From contig NC_081339.1 of assembly GCF_022539665.2 (NCBI RefSeq), positions 6,849,367 to 6,913,366 on the forward strand: a stretch of 64,000 nt of DNA, written 5' to 3'. The position numbers and the translations under genes were made by a program. Under the pieces are notes generated by a model. The model made no database searches and had not been told where the DNA came from. It was given only the letters and a program-made list of their open reading frames with translations. Below, in pieces: positions 51,940 through 64,000 of the stretch. This DNA comes from Daphnia carinata. Taxonomy: Eukaryota > Arthropoda > Branchiopoda > Diplostraca > Daphniidae. Each line of letters opens with the position of its first letter. The first letter of the stretch is position 1.

Positions 51940-53208
51940 GATGATCAAAAACAAGCTACAGAATTGCTGAGTGGAAAAGCCTCTACAAAAAACACTTGCT
52001 TGGGTGAAGGCTAGCAATCCACTAACAAAGGAGGCCAAAAGATGAATGCAGTTCTGCACGATTACTTTAAAATATCTGGTTGACGAAGCTACAAATACAC
52101 AACCGACGGTGGACGAAGGTGAAACATGTTTTGCACGGACCTTTCGCTTTTAAACTTCCATTGAGTGTTTTGACAGGCGCTTCTCGATTAAATACGGCTT
52201 GTAAATAAAGTCCGAAACGTCACTCTGACCAAGTTTTTTTTTTTTTTTTAATTCGTCTGCTGCCAGTGTTTGAAATTCAAACAATAGATGGCGGCGAACA
52301 AATGCCGAAAAAATTTTTAAGCCCGACTGATAAATAATTTAAGTCGGTCTAATAAATAAACTTAAGTCGGCTGATAAGCCGACTTTCTGCTGCATCGAAA
52401 TTATTGTTACAGCTTTTTCCAGCTCCAAAATTATGGCAATCCGTAGCTTTTTTTGTGTGCGATTGGTGCGTCTGCGCCAAGCGCAGATGTAGCAGAAATA
52501 TTCGGTGAGTGTATGTAGAGAATTAACTAAAAATCTGACCGGTAGAGGGCGATAGCAGTGAAACAGAAAAATATGCCGATATTTTTTTTCTGGGTAAAGC
52601 GGATTGCCAAAATTTTTGATTGATTGCCAAATTGTATTCCAAAAGAAAATTTATACATAATTCCAAAACATGAACCGAAAACAACATTCAGGCGAAAAAG
52701 CCATAGCAGCGCCTTTATATATGGGAACAGATTAAACAAATCGTATATGACTCCAATGTAAATGCATAGTCCAATCTAACCAATTAACGTCTCTTCTGCT
52801 TTGCGCTTGCACGCATTTCTTTGCTGGAGACCAGATGGTTACTAGCAATTAGTTTCAAACAAATGCAAAAAAGCAACTCGGGTCAAAATAGTGCACACAT
52901 ACAGAACATTGGATAAATCTTGACTTTACGCCCAAAGATTAGAAAAAAAAATTGGCACAAGACTTTGCAAGGCGAAAGGACAAATGGCAAAAAGAAATGG
53001 CCGGCAAACTAGCCCGGAATTTTCTTTTCCCCGTGGCTCAGTAGTCGTTTTTTCCTCCTGTTTTTCCACACATCGCTAAATAACAAGTTTAAAATTTAAA
53101 GAAGGCAAAATATTTTAAATTTTTCCCCTCTTCCTGTATCATTGGCGGCAATCTACTGCGCCGCATGCGGCATGGTGGCTTCCTTAGCTAAAGAATCAGC
53201 TGCTGCAT
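51940..53208. other. Spacer between DeSI-PUL and TENT2
   Basis: Contains the DeSI-PUL promoter and the TENT2 3' UTR. A short run of repeated gtcgg(c)tgataa words lies near 52320-52385 (taagtcgg three times). No coding signal recognised. Confidence 0.35.
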
Positions 53209-55468
53209 TTAGGTCATGACACTCGATAGATCCTTGGTCTGGCTAATTTTAGCAGCCGATTGACGAAATACATCGACAATTTTCTGGAACGCCGCAGGAT
53301 CGTATACAGAACGAGCCGTGTTGGTCCGATCAAATGGCTCTAAACCCAAACGTAACATACAATCATCGAAAAACATTTTAATTATCTTAATACTATACTA
53401 CCTTCGATGCATATGTACTTCCAATGATGTGGATCATTTTTAGAAGACATATACTGTCGACACTGTTCCAAAGGAATTGTTCCACCAAGTCTTATAGACA
53501 TTGCGTGCGCACCGTAGCTGAAAAATGCCAACGGAAAACATTAACTGCCTATAGTGCGAGGATGATACGAAAAAGCAGAAGCTGTCAACGCTTCACATAC
53601 TTGAAATGATGTGCGTAGTAGTCTAGAAATCCGGCAAACAGCTGACCAAGTGTCATGTGATTATTGGACCGGAGTACTTTCAATTCATCATCTGTGAAGG
53701 TTTGCAGTCTACGAATATCTCCTTCTGGCCAGAACCTCTCGGCTCGCACCTTTTGCAGGCAAGGTAGGACAGGTACATGGACTCCGGCTTGAAGGTAATA
53801 AATTACCATCAACGTTAACGAGTAACTCGACATCGTCATCGATTTAGCTTCATTGATGTCGTGCTGTCTGGCCCATAGCTTGACAGCCAACACTAGCGGC
53901 CGCACTCGCCAGTCCACTATTTTCCAAGAAATAATAAATTGAAACTAACTCTAGTCGGAAATTATATTACAAAACATTGTTTCACACTTACATTGTGCGT
54001 ATGTTTTGAGCAGGTGAGTATTGCGGATGCCGACAATGTTATTAAAGTTGAGATCAACTTCGAGATTAGTAATACTGTCGAAAAATCTCAAGATGGGGAC
54101 TTTGGCTCTGATGACATCCAATTTCGTTAGAAAACCTATTAAGGATAAAAATTTCAAACCAAAATAAATAAATAAAATTAAATTTACAAGTCCGATTCAC
54201 GCACGACATTGTTTGAGGGCTTTTTGGACGCGGTAGAGATACTCTAGAGCATGGAAACGCTGATCGACATCGTGTCCTGATATAACTAAACAAAGGTCCA
54301 TGTCACTGCTCTCTCCACCAAAACCTGATACACTCGATCCGACAATGTACAGTCCACACTGGTGCAAATAGTAGCTCTGTTATTGTGAAAAGAAATCATT
54401 GCTTTACTGGTAAACCTGGGAATAAGATAACAACAAATATTCACTCTGATGTAGTGGTGGACCATTTCTCGAAGTCGTAACTTACGTCGAAGAGTTTCTT
54501 GAGTTTGTTCGTGGCTAGTGTACTTGCACCAAATGGCGTGAGACAACTACATTAATAACAATTTTCAATGTGAGCAGGTTAGGATTTGAAGTTTTACTTT
54601 TGTCAGATACCCTATCCCATTCGCTTCCATTGAGCAAACTGTCGGGCCGGTGTGAACGTAGCTGAATGTTAAGTAGGCAGGCTGATGGAACTATGGGCGG
54701 CAAACCTTCGCAGCAGTCCTGGAAACGGCGCTTGGGACGGGAGGCCACAGGTTCCGCGCCGCTCGGTTTTGCTGATGAAGGATTAAGAAGAGGACTTGGG
54801 CTACGACTTGTTCGATTGTTCTGGTAGTGCCGTTTTGTTCCCCTTGGTTCGTTACTGTCGACACTGCTGCTGCAGCCACTTCCTCCATTACTTCCCCTAA
54901 TCAAACAGGAACCCCTTGGAATTTGAGAAAAAACAACACAACGTCAATTATTCGAATAGTACCTAAGTGGGCTGCTTTTTGGGCACGAGTGCCTGTACTT
55001 TTGAAAGTGGCCTGGTGTTGATGACTGAGAAGAGATTCCGCTATCTGTGGGAGAAAGTGATCTGATCTCAGTATTTTTCCGACAGTCAATTGCCATCAAG
55101 GGATGATTCAACTCGTTAAATTTCTCACAATGACGCCTCTCATGTTCATCACCACCGCTCTGAAACACTTCATCTTCATATTTTGTTGTGCAAACATTTG
55201 ACTGTGGGATTGACCTGCAAGAGAATAATGGGCTAGGCTGGCTCTGGTCTCGCTGACAAACATTGTTTGAAATTCCTGTGTGATACTTTTGGTTGAATGA
55301 CGACGAGCTACACTGTGGGTTCTCGTTGAGTTGGTGGTGTGACAGGGATCTGTACATGCCTGCATGAGGATTCCTGTGAGCTGGATGAGGAGGATACCTC
55401 ACATTGCAGTTTGGCATGTAACTCATGAGGGATGGGGAGAATGGCTGAAGATTTTCACTCTGAAACAT
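53209..55468 (-). CDS. TENT2: Cytoplasmic poly(A) RNA polymerase GLD-2 (TENT2)
   Basis: Eight exons: 54963-55468, 54611-54914, 54445-54546, 54205-54376, 53992-54135, 53601-53916, 53402-53517 and 53209-53339. They join to 596 residues (human 484). The first 270 residues are a Ser/Asn/Pro-rich disordered extension. The catalytic core starts at WDRLSHAIW. The nucleotidyltransferase motif is GSSVSGFGGESSDMDLCLV (G317-S318, Asp329 and Asp331), and the third Asp is in LEVDLNFNN (389). IRNTHLLKTYA, VRPLVLAVKLWARQHDI and SYSLTLMVIYYLQ follow, then EEPFDRTNTARSVYD in the PAP-associated domain. It adds poly(A) to specific cytoplasmic mRNAs, usually recruited by RNA-binding partners, in germline and neurons. 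Exon 2 must use the donor after GATAGG, since the next gt, 11 bases on, breaks the frame. Confidence 0.9.
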
Positions 55469-56903
55469 GATCTATGGAAAGAAACAGCCGTTAGACGAAC
55501 AGATGCGTTTCAGGCACTCAAAGGCTGAGGATCTAACTTTTCCGAAGGGATCTGCAACAATGTAATAGTGGAGAGGGTGCATCCGATTTCTAACACCGCC
55601 TTCTGATTCTGTAAACAGCGGCAAAATATAACTTAGGGCAAGAAATGGGCAGGTATTACGTGATTGAGTGCTAGGATCAAGAGAAAACGTCTTCCCTCAT
55701 TCCTTTCCTTTGTTAAAAAGCCTACTTCAAAAAGCCGGATCGATTGGTTATACATGTGCACCACTTTACATCAACTTCAAATGATTCTAGCAGAAGGCGC
55801 AACTCAGCCAAACCCGCGGTGCCAAATTTTTAAATAAAAACAAAAAAAAGAAGATAAAACTTTCACCGTTTTTACGTCTGTCGATTTGTTGTTTACCTGT
55901 CTTGTCTATCATATTCTCTGTATGGTATGTCAGCCTGGCACCGCGCCAATATTTTATTGTACATAACTGTCTATACAGTGAGACGAATCACATTTGAAAT
56001 CAATAGTATCCATTGTGGGTGCTATTTCACACATGTATTGAATCACCAACGTTTCTTCGGTACAACGGAAGATTGTGCACATTTTGCCGTTCAGAGTATT
56101 TTATTTCTTAAGAAAAATAATATTTCATAATCAAACAATGACACCGTTTGTTCGTGGCTTAAAATATTTATCAATGTGGTGTTTCAAAGGTGACATTTCA
56201 ATTAAATGTAACGGTTATTCTCTGACATTACCAAATGGTCTACTGGTCTAAGGCGCCAAACAAGAATGTATAAACCAGTTTTCATCAATTGCACACGTGG
56301 CATTCTATCAGAGATAAGTTTAAATCTTATCGTTTGATCAAATGTTACTGATATCTCTTTTTTCACGAGGACTGCGTATCTAATCGATTCGCAATTTGGA
56401 AATTATTAAACTGTTGACTATTTCAGATCTCGTTTCAACTCCGCTATTTTAGAGATTTCTGGTGATTTCTTTTATTTTTCTTAACGACAATGTGTTTCTT
56501 CTGATCAAGATGTTTTTTTTTTAATATTTACTTCAAAACACCTTTTTGCGGTCGTTCATCTAGAACTTGAAGCTGTAACATAATAACAGTCTAGGAAACA
56601 CGACAATATAATGGACTTTTCATTGCGATTAGGACAGCCGTTTAAAAAAACATCAAAGCGATGCTATATGATTGCGTATCAGCGAGATCGGAATCAATGT
56701 TGCTGTTGTGAAAGTGCCAGATATTTTTTCATTAAGAAAGTTTAGTTGCCCGTTTCGCAAGAATTAGTTTGGTACGTACTGAAGTTTGCAAACTGCATCC
56801 AAACAGAAAGTTTCGTAAGTACTTAAACATTTCAACTTCAAAACAAATGAGATAAACTCCATCTAACTGAGTTCATAGTGAACACATTTAAGTTTAAATA
56901 AGG
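55469..56903. other. Spacer between TENT2 and MECR
   Basis: Should include TENT2 5' UTR/promoter sequence and the MECR 3' UTR. No gene recognised; a 67-codon frame at 55927-56130 has no domain-like features. Confidence 0.35.
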
Positions 56904-58131
56904 CTAGAACTTGAAAATAAATTTGGTTTCATGAAAGCGAGTAGTATCACATGATCGAGCCAGGGCCTCTTGGAAAGAATCTAGAGGCACGAATTCGTGC
57001 TTGGGTGCCACTAAGGACCCTTGTTTTGCCATGTTGCAAAGCGTCGCTAACATATCCTTCCTAAACATGAATTGATTCATCTGAAGAATTATAGTGATTC
57101 TAGTGGGATAAAGTTTAGGCTATCATTACCGTTCGGTGGAGTTAGGTCCATGCTGCCAGTTCCAGCGCGTCATCCAGTATCCAACAAGACGAATATTCTT
57201 GAAAATGAAAGCAGATGTCGGTACCACAAGTGGCTGTCGTGACATTCCTCCATAGGTGACCAGTGTGCCGTTTTCTGCCATAGCTTTTACCAGTTCAATC
57301 ACGGCCTTCCCACTAACGCAATTTAACACTAATTTCGGTTGGGCAAGTTCTCCGCTTTTGAACAGTTTGGACGACCGGAACTCTTCTTCAGTCAACACGT
57401 AATCAGCGCCTAGATCTTGCAAGTCTCGCTTTAATTTCTCGATTCCTTCTCTATTCCGTACTATGTTGACAGTCCGGAAGCCTAAATGACGGGCAATTTG
57501 GATGACATTTTGTCCTACGGCGCTGTTGGCTGCATTTTGCAAGACTGTGTCGCCTTTATTAAGTGTTTCAAAATCCTGGAGCATTCGAAAGGCTGTGCAA
57601 GGATTTACTGCTAAAGTTGCAGCCATGGCTGGATCCAAATCATTTGGAATTTTGATTAAATTTGTTTCCTCATCAAGTGCATAAGACCGCCAAGTTCCCC
57701 ATGCATTTGTTCCAGGAATCACCCAGTCTCCAACTTTAAGCTGTTTCACTTCATTTCCAACTTTTTCTATGACGCCAAAACCTTCATTTCCTAATGTGAA
57801 TGGCAAGTCAGGCTTCACTCCGTATACTCCTTGGATTGTGTTTATGTCTGCTGGATTGATTGGAGCTTGAATCATTTTTACTAAAACCTTTAGTTTGGGA
57901 GAAAAATAAGAAAAAATCCGTCAAATTTCATGTAACTCGAAAATTCGGACAAAAAGTTACTTGCTTGCTAGCCATATCTGTCAATTGTAGAGTGAATTCT
58001 TCTTTCTTGACAACTTTAGCAGGATCCCCGAATTCCGTTAGGAAAAGTTTTAACGCGTTAACATGTTGATATCTTACATAACATCGAGTAAGACGTGGTG
58101 AAAATTTTTTTAATAATGCAAACGTGCCCAT
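56904..58131 (-). CDS. MECR: Mitochondrial enoyl-[acyl-carrier-protein] reductase MECR
   Basis: Three exons, 57961-58131, 57130-57887 and 56904-57060, join to 361 residues (human MECR 373). A basic N-terminus (LLKKFSPRLTRCYVRY) serves as mitochondrial presequence. The medium-chain dehydrogenase/reductase fold follows: INPADINTIQGVYGVKP with the conserved Tyr, GNEGFGVIEKVG, NPCTAFRMLQDF, NAANSAVGQNVIQIAR (NADPH-binding region), VLNCVSGKAV, YGGMSRQPLVVPTS, FKNIRLVGYWMTRW and a C-terminal FKF. It catalyses the last, NADPH-dependent step of mitochondrial type II fatty acid synthesis, reducing trans-2-enoyl-ACP; products feed lipoic acid synthesis. It is head-to-head with ECHS1. Confidence 0.93.
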
Positions 58132-58336
58132 GGTGAAAACACTTACATGTAGTAAGAAAATTTACTTTCGTTTCACCACTTTTCACGTGGAGGAAACGTT
58201 GTAAACAAATCCAAACTTGTACTAATTGCTTGTAGCAGACAAATTCTTGTAGACGAAACAGCTGATCATTATCCTCGATCAGCTCATTCCTGTTACCAGG
58301 TCACTCTTTTAAACAAGTTCGACAAGATAAAACATC
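58132..58336. promoter_or_regulatory. Bidirectional promoter region MECR/ECHS1
   Basis: Only 205 bp separate the divergent ATGs of two mitochondrial enoyl-processing enzymes, so both promoters must lie here or overlap the first exons. No TATA box was recognised. Confidence 0.5.
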
Positions 58337-59527
58337 ATGGCTTACTTTTGCCTAAATGCGTCAAAGATTGCCGTGTCTTTTCTCGCCAACCAGAGTCACT
58401 CAGCCCGGTTTGCTGCTTATCGCTTAGCGTCAAGTAATCAGAACAAACAAATTTTCCCATGTCAAGGCTCTGTTCTCCAATCATGGTTTTTTTTTTCAAC
58501 AGCGGCTCCTTCTTATCAACACATCGTCGTAGATAAGCAAGGAGCAAAAACGAATGTCGGTGTCATCACCTTGAACCGTCCAAAAGCTCTGAATGCTCTC
58601 TGTGATGCATTGATGCGAGAAGTGAGTGATGCTCTAGACGATCTGGAGAAGGACAAGGATGTTGGGGCAGTTATCATCACTGGCAGCGAAAAGGCTTTTG
58701 CTGCTGGTAAGCTAGACAGAGAAATGATACATGGTGAAACACTACATCACATTTACTACTAGGTGCGGACATCAAGGAAATGCAGAACAACACTTTTGCA
58801 GGTGTTTATGGAGGCAATTTTCTGAGCCATTGGAACAGGGTAGCCCAGTGCAAAAAACCAGTCATTGCTGCAGTAAATGGTTATGCTGTAAGTAACTGGT
58901 CATTAAAATTACCTCTCCGTTTATAGTAATATCTTTCCTGAATAGCTTGGTGGTGGTTGTGAATTGGCCATGATGTGTGACATTATCCTTGCCGGTGAGA
59001 ATGCTCGATTCGGCCAACCTGAAATCGCAATTGGAACCATTCCGGGTGCTGGTGGCACCCAACGGCTGATTCGTAGCATCGGCAAATCCAAAGCTATGGA
59101 AATGTGCCTAACAGGCTTGCCTATTACCGCTCAAGAAGCTGAAAAACTAGGTAAGGTACACATGTTTTATTGCTTGAATGAATTTCACGTTTCTATTTAC
59201 ATTACCCAGGTCTGGTCAGTCGAGTATGTGCACCCAAAGAATTGGTTTCTGAGGCAGTTAAGATGGGTGAGAAGATAGCCTCTCATTCTAAATTGATTGT
59301 GGCCATGTGTAAAGAGAGTGTCAACCAGGCTTATGAGACTACACTTCAGGAAGGACTTTTATTTGAAAAACGTACTTTCCACACCACGTTTGCCACGGTA
59401 AATTGTATAATAACGATTGATGAAATGTTTTTTTTTATTAATGTTTTCACGTTTTCTATAGAGCGACCGTAAAGAAGGTATGACTGCTTTCGCCGAAAAG
59501 CGTTCGCCTAATTTTACTGATAGTTAA
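58337..59527 (+). CDS. ECHS1: Mitochondrial short-chain enoyl-CoA hydratase
   Basis: Five exons, 58337-58706, 58763-58887, 58946-59150, 59210-59397 and 59462-59527, join to 317 residues (human 290). The long Ser/Ala/Gln-rich N-terminus (about 55 residues) serves as mitochondrial presequence and accounts for the extra length. Crotonase-fold motifs: [36 protein letters not shown] (oxyanion-hole region), [24 protein letters not shown] with catalytic Glu in GGGCE, and [20 protein letters not shown] with the second catalytic Glu. It ends FTDS. It hydrates 2-enoyl-CoA to 3-hydroxyacyl-CoA in beta-oxidation and valine breakdown. Confidence 0.94.
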
Positions 59528-59637
59528 GAAGGGCATTTGTTCTCACGGTTGCCACTACCGCAACGTAATGGTTCAGGTCGTACTTCGTCCCTTTTTATAC
59601 AGACAAATGTTCAATATATCAAGCTTGAGTCTATTAA

Positions 59638-59643
59638 AATAAA
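59638..59643 (+). terminator. Polyadenylation signal of ECHS1
   Basis: AATAAA 111 bp after the ECHS1 stop codon. Confidence 0.6.
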
Positions 59644-60799
59644 AACGCCAAACAACGTACACAACAGGTTCTTTTTTTTTTTTTTTTCCTTTTTTTTTTT
59701 TCTTTTTCTTCTGTTCCTTTTTTTTTTCTAGAAGAATCGCAATTTTGTTTCTGTATTTGAAAGAAAATCCAGTATCCAAAGCGTATGGGTTCAAGAAAAG
59801 GGGGGAGAGACATCGGATTATTATAAGATCACGTCAAGGAGTTGAATCCAAACGGTCGTCAATCTGTTCCCAAGTTGAGGTGGTTTTTTCTACGAATTGA
59901 AAAAACCCTTGGGGGTGTGCGTCTTGGTTCGTTACAAAGGAGAAGCCAACGATGCTGGAAAACGGATGGCAGATGCAGAACGTACACATCCAGAGCTGGA
60001 TAGACTTGCGCACGACTAGATACGAGTTGATGCTGGAAACCGTACATGGCTAGAAAAAAAATCACACCTATTTTTTGGGGTGGAGGAGCAGGGTGGTTCA
60101 TAGACAGTTTTGATTGATACGACGAGCAATTACACACACACACTGGATTCAGGGGTTTAAGGTGATTTGAAGGTTTGTTGGAATCACATTCAATTGGAGA
60201 GAGAGAAAGAGAGAGAGAGAGAGAAAGAAGAGACTGCGAGAAGTGATTAGATGAAGAAGTCAACAGAAGATAAAAATTTCTGGCTATGATGATATTCCTC
60301 TGGTTAGGGATTTGATATAATATTATTTTAATATTTTGAGATTTACATGGGGGAAGGGGGAGGTCACAGGCTAGAAGGTAAAGCAAATGGGCGGAGGGGG
60401 TGGCAATGGTTTGTGTACATTGGGGTGATGATGTTTTGATAAATCATGTAATTTTTTTATTGTTCCATTTTTTTTTTTTTGTTTGATGTTCTTTTTTTTT
60501 CTTTTAATTATGAATTCAAATAATGATGTTAGTAAATGAATTTGAATATTAAAAAAAAAAAAAAAAACAAACGACAAAACATAAGTGAAGTTTCCGAGAG
60601 GGGTGGTTTATCTTCTCGTTTTCAAGAACGAGACAGACTGTTTTTGTGTCTTAGCCTGGAACGATAAGAAATGTTGAAAAAGAAAACTATTTGAAAGCCT
60701 CCCACGTATTCTGCGGATTGATGTTGAAGAAGAGTTTTGGGCTGGGCGGTGGGCTCAGATAGACGTGACGCATACCTTCCAGCTCCTCGGCCATCAGGC
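59644..60799. other. Convergent 3' region with simple repeats
   Basis: Probably the 3' UTR of the GARNL3-like gene. Contains poly-T/poly-C tracts (59672-59730), a GA microsatellite (about 60198-60228) and a poly-A run near 60551-60567. The GA tract generates spurious frames on the other strand. Confidence 0.4.
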
Positions 60800-63700
60800 T
60801 CAGTTTCCGGCTCCCGAGTCCGCCGCGTTGCCTTGCGGCGGTCGCGTTTTCGGCGAGCCGGAACACGACGAGCGCGGCGACGACGGCGCGTTGGGTGACG
60901 TCGACCCCGTCGTTGGCGACGCCGTGCAGCTCCGGCTAAATCCCGTCCCACTTCCGGCACCTCGCGAGCTGTTGGAACTCGCCCCGGGACTTCCTGGATT
61001 ACTTCCGGCTCCTCCGCTTCCACCTTGCTGTTCCAGCCGGATGCGCAAATCTTTTCGGCTGTTCAATCGCGCCATTCGAGACACACCGCCCCGACCGGCC
61101 GGAGGCGGTGACGCCGTAACGTCATCCCTTTTTTTTTTTTTATAATTCAATTTTTGTTTAAAAAAGGAAAAACAAAAATAAAATAAAATGAGTTCATTAT
61201 TGGCTTTAAAATTAAATTCTATATTGAAAAATAAAAATGTCTGTGTCCTGTACATTAGATACCTTCGGCTCATATTTCTGGCTGGAATGGGCGTGGTGGA
61301 GACGGGCGTCGCTGTGCAATTATTCGCCGATCCGCCACCGAGATTGTTCAATTGGATCCGATACAGCCGGAAGGGTTTGCCATCAGGTGAAGCTGTGACA
61401 AATGCACAAAAAGAAAAAAAAAGAAAAAAAAAACAAACCACATTTGAATACGTAAACAAACCGACCCACCATTGGGTTGATGAAACAAAAAAAAAAAAAA
61501 AAAAAATTCAATAAAAAAAATGAAAAAAAAAACGAAAAAAACATATCGCAGGTATTACAGTGAGGCGACGTGGGCGGAGACGAGTCCTTGTGATCCATGC
61601 GATCCATGCGTGTACCTCGCAGGCTGAAGAACTCTGGCGCCGTCGTGGCGAAGAAGACGTCGCTCTTGGAGGTGATGAGCGACAACCTGGGCATCACCAT
61701 CGCCTGGATCAAATTCCCGTTGATGACCAGTCGGACTTCGATCGAATCGGCCGTAAAAGCCAAAATGTACGGGAACGCGCACACTGGAATAAAATCAAAA
61801 ACATTTTTTTTTTTTTTTTTTTGGAAAACATGAAATAAATTAGTCGGCAAATGCGTTGATTGAACTTACCTATACTTTCGGGCACAGAATTCCAATGAAA
61901 ATCGTGTTCACTGGACGCATTGATTTCGTCCAATTTTTGAAAATGGCACGTATCTGGCAAATTCATTTAAAAATAACATTTGAATTCATCAAATCGTTAC
62001 GAAAATATGTGTTAAAGCAATGCCGATATATACTGTTGAAACAGAGGAGCAATTCGGGTTCTTCGTCCTCGTAGACGTCGATGGCGGCCACCAGATGGGC
62101 CCATTTGCCTTCGACATTGTAGAATCGTCTCGTTTCGCTGGTCCGCTCGTTAATCATGTCGAATTGGTGCCGGTAGCCGACGCAAATTTGATTTTCACCT
62201 TGGCCGCCGGCCGAGTAGCAATTGCCGGAATCGATGAGCGTCAGCACCAACGGCGACTCGCTCACCTGGAACTCCTATTGATTCCATACCAAAAATGGAA
62301 AATGATTTTTTTTTTTTTACCCCATTTCATGGCCATCTTTTCAAATTAGATTTTTACCCTTAAATATTGAAAGCCTTCGACTGTGTCTGTATCGCTGGTC
62401 GGACACCAGGCCGTCCAGGCTGCCGAATGGCGCCATTGAAGTAAAAGGATTTTTTTACCGACAGCTACCGCCTGTACCAATAAAAAAAAATTCCATATTT
62501 AAAAATAAATTCCAAAGTTCCAGGAATTGTTTTAAATACCATCCGAAGATGAGATCCGCCCAGTCTGGAAACAGCGTACAGGTGGGTGCCTACAACCCAA
62601 TAAGAAAAAATCATAATTTCAAATTTCATTATTTAAAAAAAAAATATATATATTCGTTTAAAAATAGTGAAACCTTTTGTTCGTTCCAGACGCTGCTCTT
62701 TCAAATGCTGGCGGCTGAAAGCGGCCGGTTCTGATCCGCAGGCGTCCGATTCGAAGCTGGACAAGCGGAAAACGTGCATGCGGCTGTCTCTTCCGCGATC
62801 GGTGCGCACCAACAGGATGCCGTGAGCTTCGACGACAGTCAGCTGTTTGATCTGAACCGACTTGTCGAATATCATGCGACAGGTACCTCCCTCTAAATGT
62901 TCAATCAAAAAAAAAAAATAATAAATAAATAACAATCATCCAAACCCCGAAAATGGTAAGGATTTCAAACCTCACAAAGGATGGCACACACACACACACA
63001 CATTATTTAAAAATAATAATAATAATAATAAATAAATCCGGCAACCATGGTAATTGCGTAATGTATACCTTCGACGACAAAGACGCCCGATTCGGTGGCC
63101 AAGATGAGACGGTGATCGGACCACGAGTCGCCGCAGATGATCTCGTAGTGGAAATCCGGATAGAAGCACTGCGGCTCCCAAGGCTAGGGACGGAACACAT
63201 AGGTAACAACAAAAAGTAACATCAAGCTCCATCAATAATTAACCAGATTAATTTCTACCCACTGCCCCCCTTGCTTTCTACTCTATCAAATAAAATTTAT
63301 TAAAAAAAAAAAAAAAAAAAAAAAGAGAGTGAGAGTTTGAGACGATGGACGAGCGAGGGGCCTCCGTGATTTCCCGCACTCCATCGTTAATTATCAATGC
63401 GGGGACGGGGGGGAGGTACTACTTGCCAAAGAGTTAAGACAACACACGTGATCTATTTTTAATTTTTTTTTTTTTTTAATTGTATAGTGTCTTACCGAAC
63501 GTCGGAAGAGTCCGGTATTGGCCAGACTGGTGGGCGCGTCCCCTTTAACGATCGTGTCCAGTTTCAGGGCTTGGCCGACTCGGACAAACTCCACCTGACG
63601 GGCCTCTTCTCGCCGTCGCGAACTCCGACCACCTTCCGGCAGCACTTCGCTCAGCGCTCTTCTTTGTAGGCTCTACCGAGAAAAATCGAAATTGATGTGA

Positions 63701-63886
63701 GCATTTCAAACTGAAATTCTTTAAAAAAAAAAATAAAATAAATAAATAAACAATATGAAACGATGTTTACCCCACGATGTTCTGTCATAACCTCTGCGTA
63801 CATGTCCCTGATGAGCATGTCCAGCGTGCGTTCGCGTTTCTGCGAAAAGATGGGCGTGTTGAACGCGGCCTTTTCGCCATTAATGA
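60800..63886 (-). CDS. GARNL3: GARNL3-like protein, CNH domain and C-terminus (5' part outside window)
   Basis: Eleven exons are visible: 63771-63886, 63496-63672, 63069-63183, 62674-62892, 62540-62589, 62358-62471, 62034-62274, 61870-61953, 61616-61783, 61263-61392 and 60800-61127. They encode about 580 in-frame residues. The start is INGEKAAFNTPIFSQKRERTLDMLIRDMYAE. Then RREEARQVEFVRVGQALKLDTI and PWEPQCFYPDFHYEIICGDSWSDHRLILATESGVFVVEGG begin a citron-homology (CNH) propeller: VVEAHGILLVRTDRG, GTHLYAVSRLGG, AVAVGKKILLLQWRH and FEVRL-type strands to SLITSKSDVFFATTAPEFFSLR. The Ser/Gly-rich tail is low complexity. In GARNL3 a Rap-GAP domain precedes this and would lie beyond 64000. Assignment is by recollection of domain order and linker motifs. 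The last acceptor is preceded by poly-A, so the tail exon is least certain. Confidence 0.75.
62985..63030. repeat. CA and AAT microsatellites in a GARNL3-like intron
   Basis: A (CA)n run at about 62985-63001, followed by (AAT)n at about 63011-63030, within an intron of the GARNL3-like gene. Confidence 0.7.
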
Positions 63887-64000
63887 CTGTTCGTCGTTCA
63901 TTGATTTGTGTGTCCGTCCCCGGCGTTGGGTAACAAAAAAAAAAAAAAATAATAAAATAAAATAAAATAAATGATTATGGCGACGTGAGTCGATTGGACA
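63887..64000. other. Intron of the GARNL3-like gene at the right edge
   Basis: Poly-A and (AAAAT)n sequence on the plus strand. The first AG after the minus-strand pyrimidine tract is the one just before 63886, which fixes the exon start. Confidence 0.4.

Noticed and set aside
59859-60386. 175-codon minus-strand frame with a long Ser-Leu run
   Set aside because: Produced by the GA microsatellite; lies in the presumed 3' UTR.
60622-61023. Arg/Glu-rich 133-codon minus-strand frame
   Set aside because: Alternative frame of the GARNL3-like terminal exon; composition is typical of an out-of-frame GC-rich repeat.

Overview
The window is eukaryotic nuclear DNA from an arthropod, most likely a branchiopod crustacean close to Daphnia. 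The evidence is short GT-AG introns (mostly 55-90 bp), AT-rich spacers full of homopolymer runs, conserved animal genes, and secreted C1q proteins fused to neurexin-IV-like modules, a combination I know from Daphnia. Species assignment is an inference. All gene models were spliced by eye from reading-frame continuity, splice sites and family motifs, so boundaries may be off by a few bases. I saw no viral, prokaryotic or CRISPR-type defence system.

Left part (1-18.3 kb). DHX33 RNA helicase (+) is followed by an unrecognised membrane-anchored protein (+), an intronless-looking GT10 alpha-1,3-fucosyltransferase (-), two neighbouring secreted C1q genes (-, one short and one with a neurexin-IV/CNTNAP-like region), and a secreted coiled-coil protein (-) built from four tandem exons of exactly 138 bp.

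Middle (18.3-36 kb). This gene-poor stretch is dominated by a palindrome of about 12.3 kb: arms near 20.75-26.59 kb and 27.25-33.09 kb, centre near 26.92 kb. The bulk of the arms is almost identical. Homology continues in diverged form at both the inner and outer edges, which suggests gene conversion acting on an older inverted duplication. Each arm carries about 19 tandem exon-like blocks and several tRNA-like elements. The central loop holds a tRNA-derived SINE.

Right part (36-64 kb). This is dense with conserved genes: nudE (-), ANKRD54 (+), a MINPP1-like histidine phosphatase with altered catalytic motifs (+), OXLD1 (-), CCDC137 (+), a DeSI-type PPPDE peptidase fused to a PUL domain (-), TENT2/GLD-2 poly(A) polymerase (-), MECR (-), ECHS1 (+), and the 3' portion of a GARNL3-like gene (-) running off the right edge. 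MECR and ECHS1 are head-to-head over about 205 bp, and OXLD1 and CCDC137 over about 490 bp, so each pair may share a bidirectional promoter. MECR (mitochondrial fatty acid synthesis) and ECHS1 (mitochondrial beta-oxidation) both handle 2-enoyl-CoA type substrates in the same organelle. The remaining genes look independent of each other, as expected in an animal genome.
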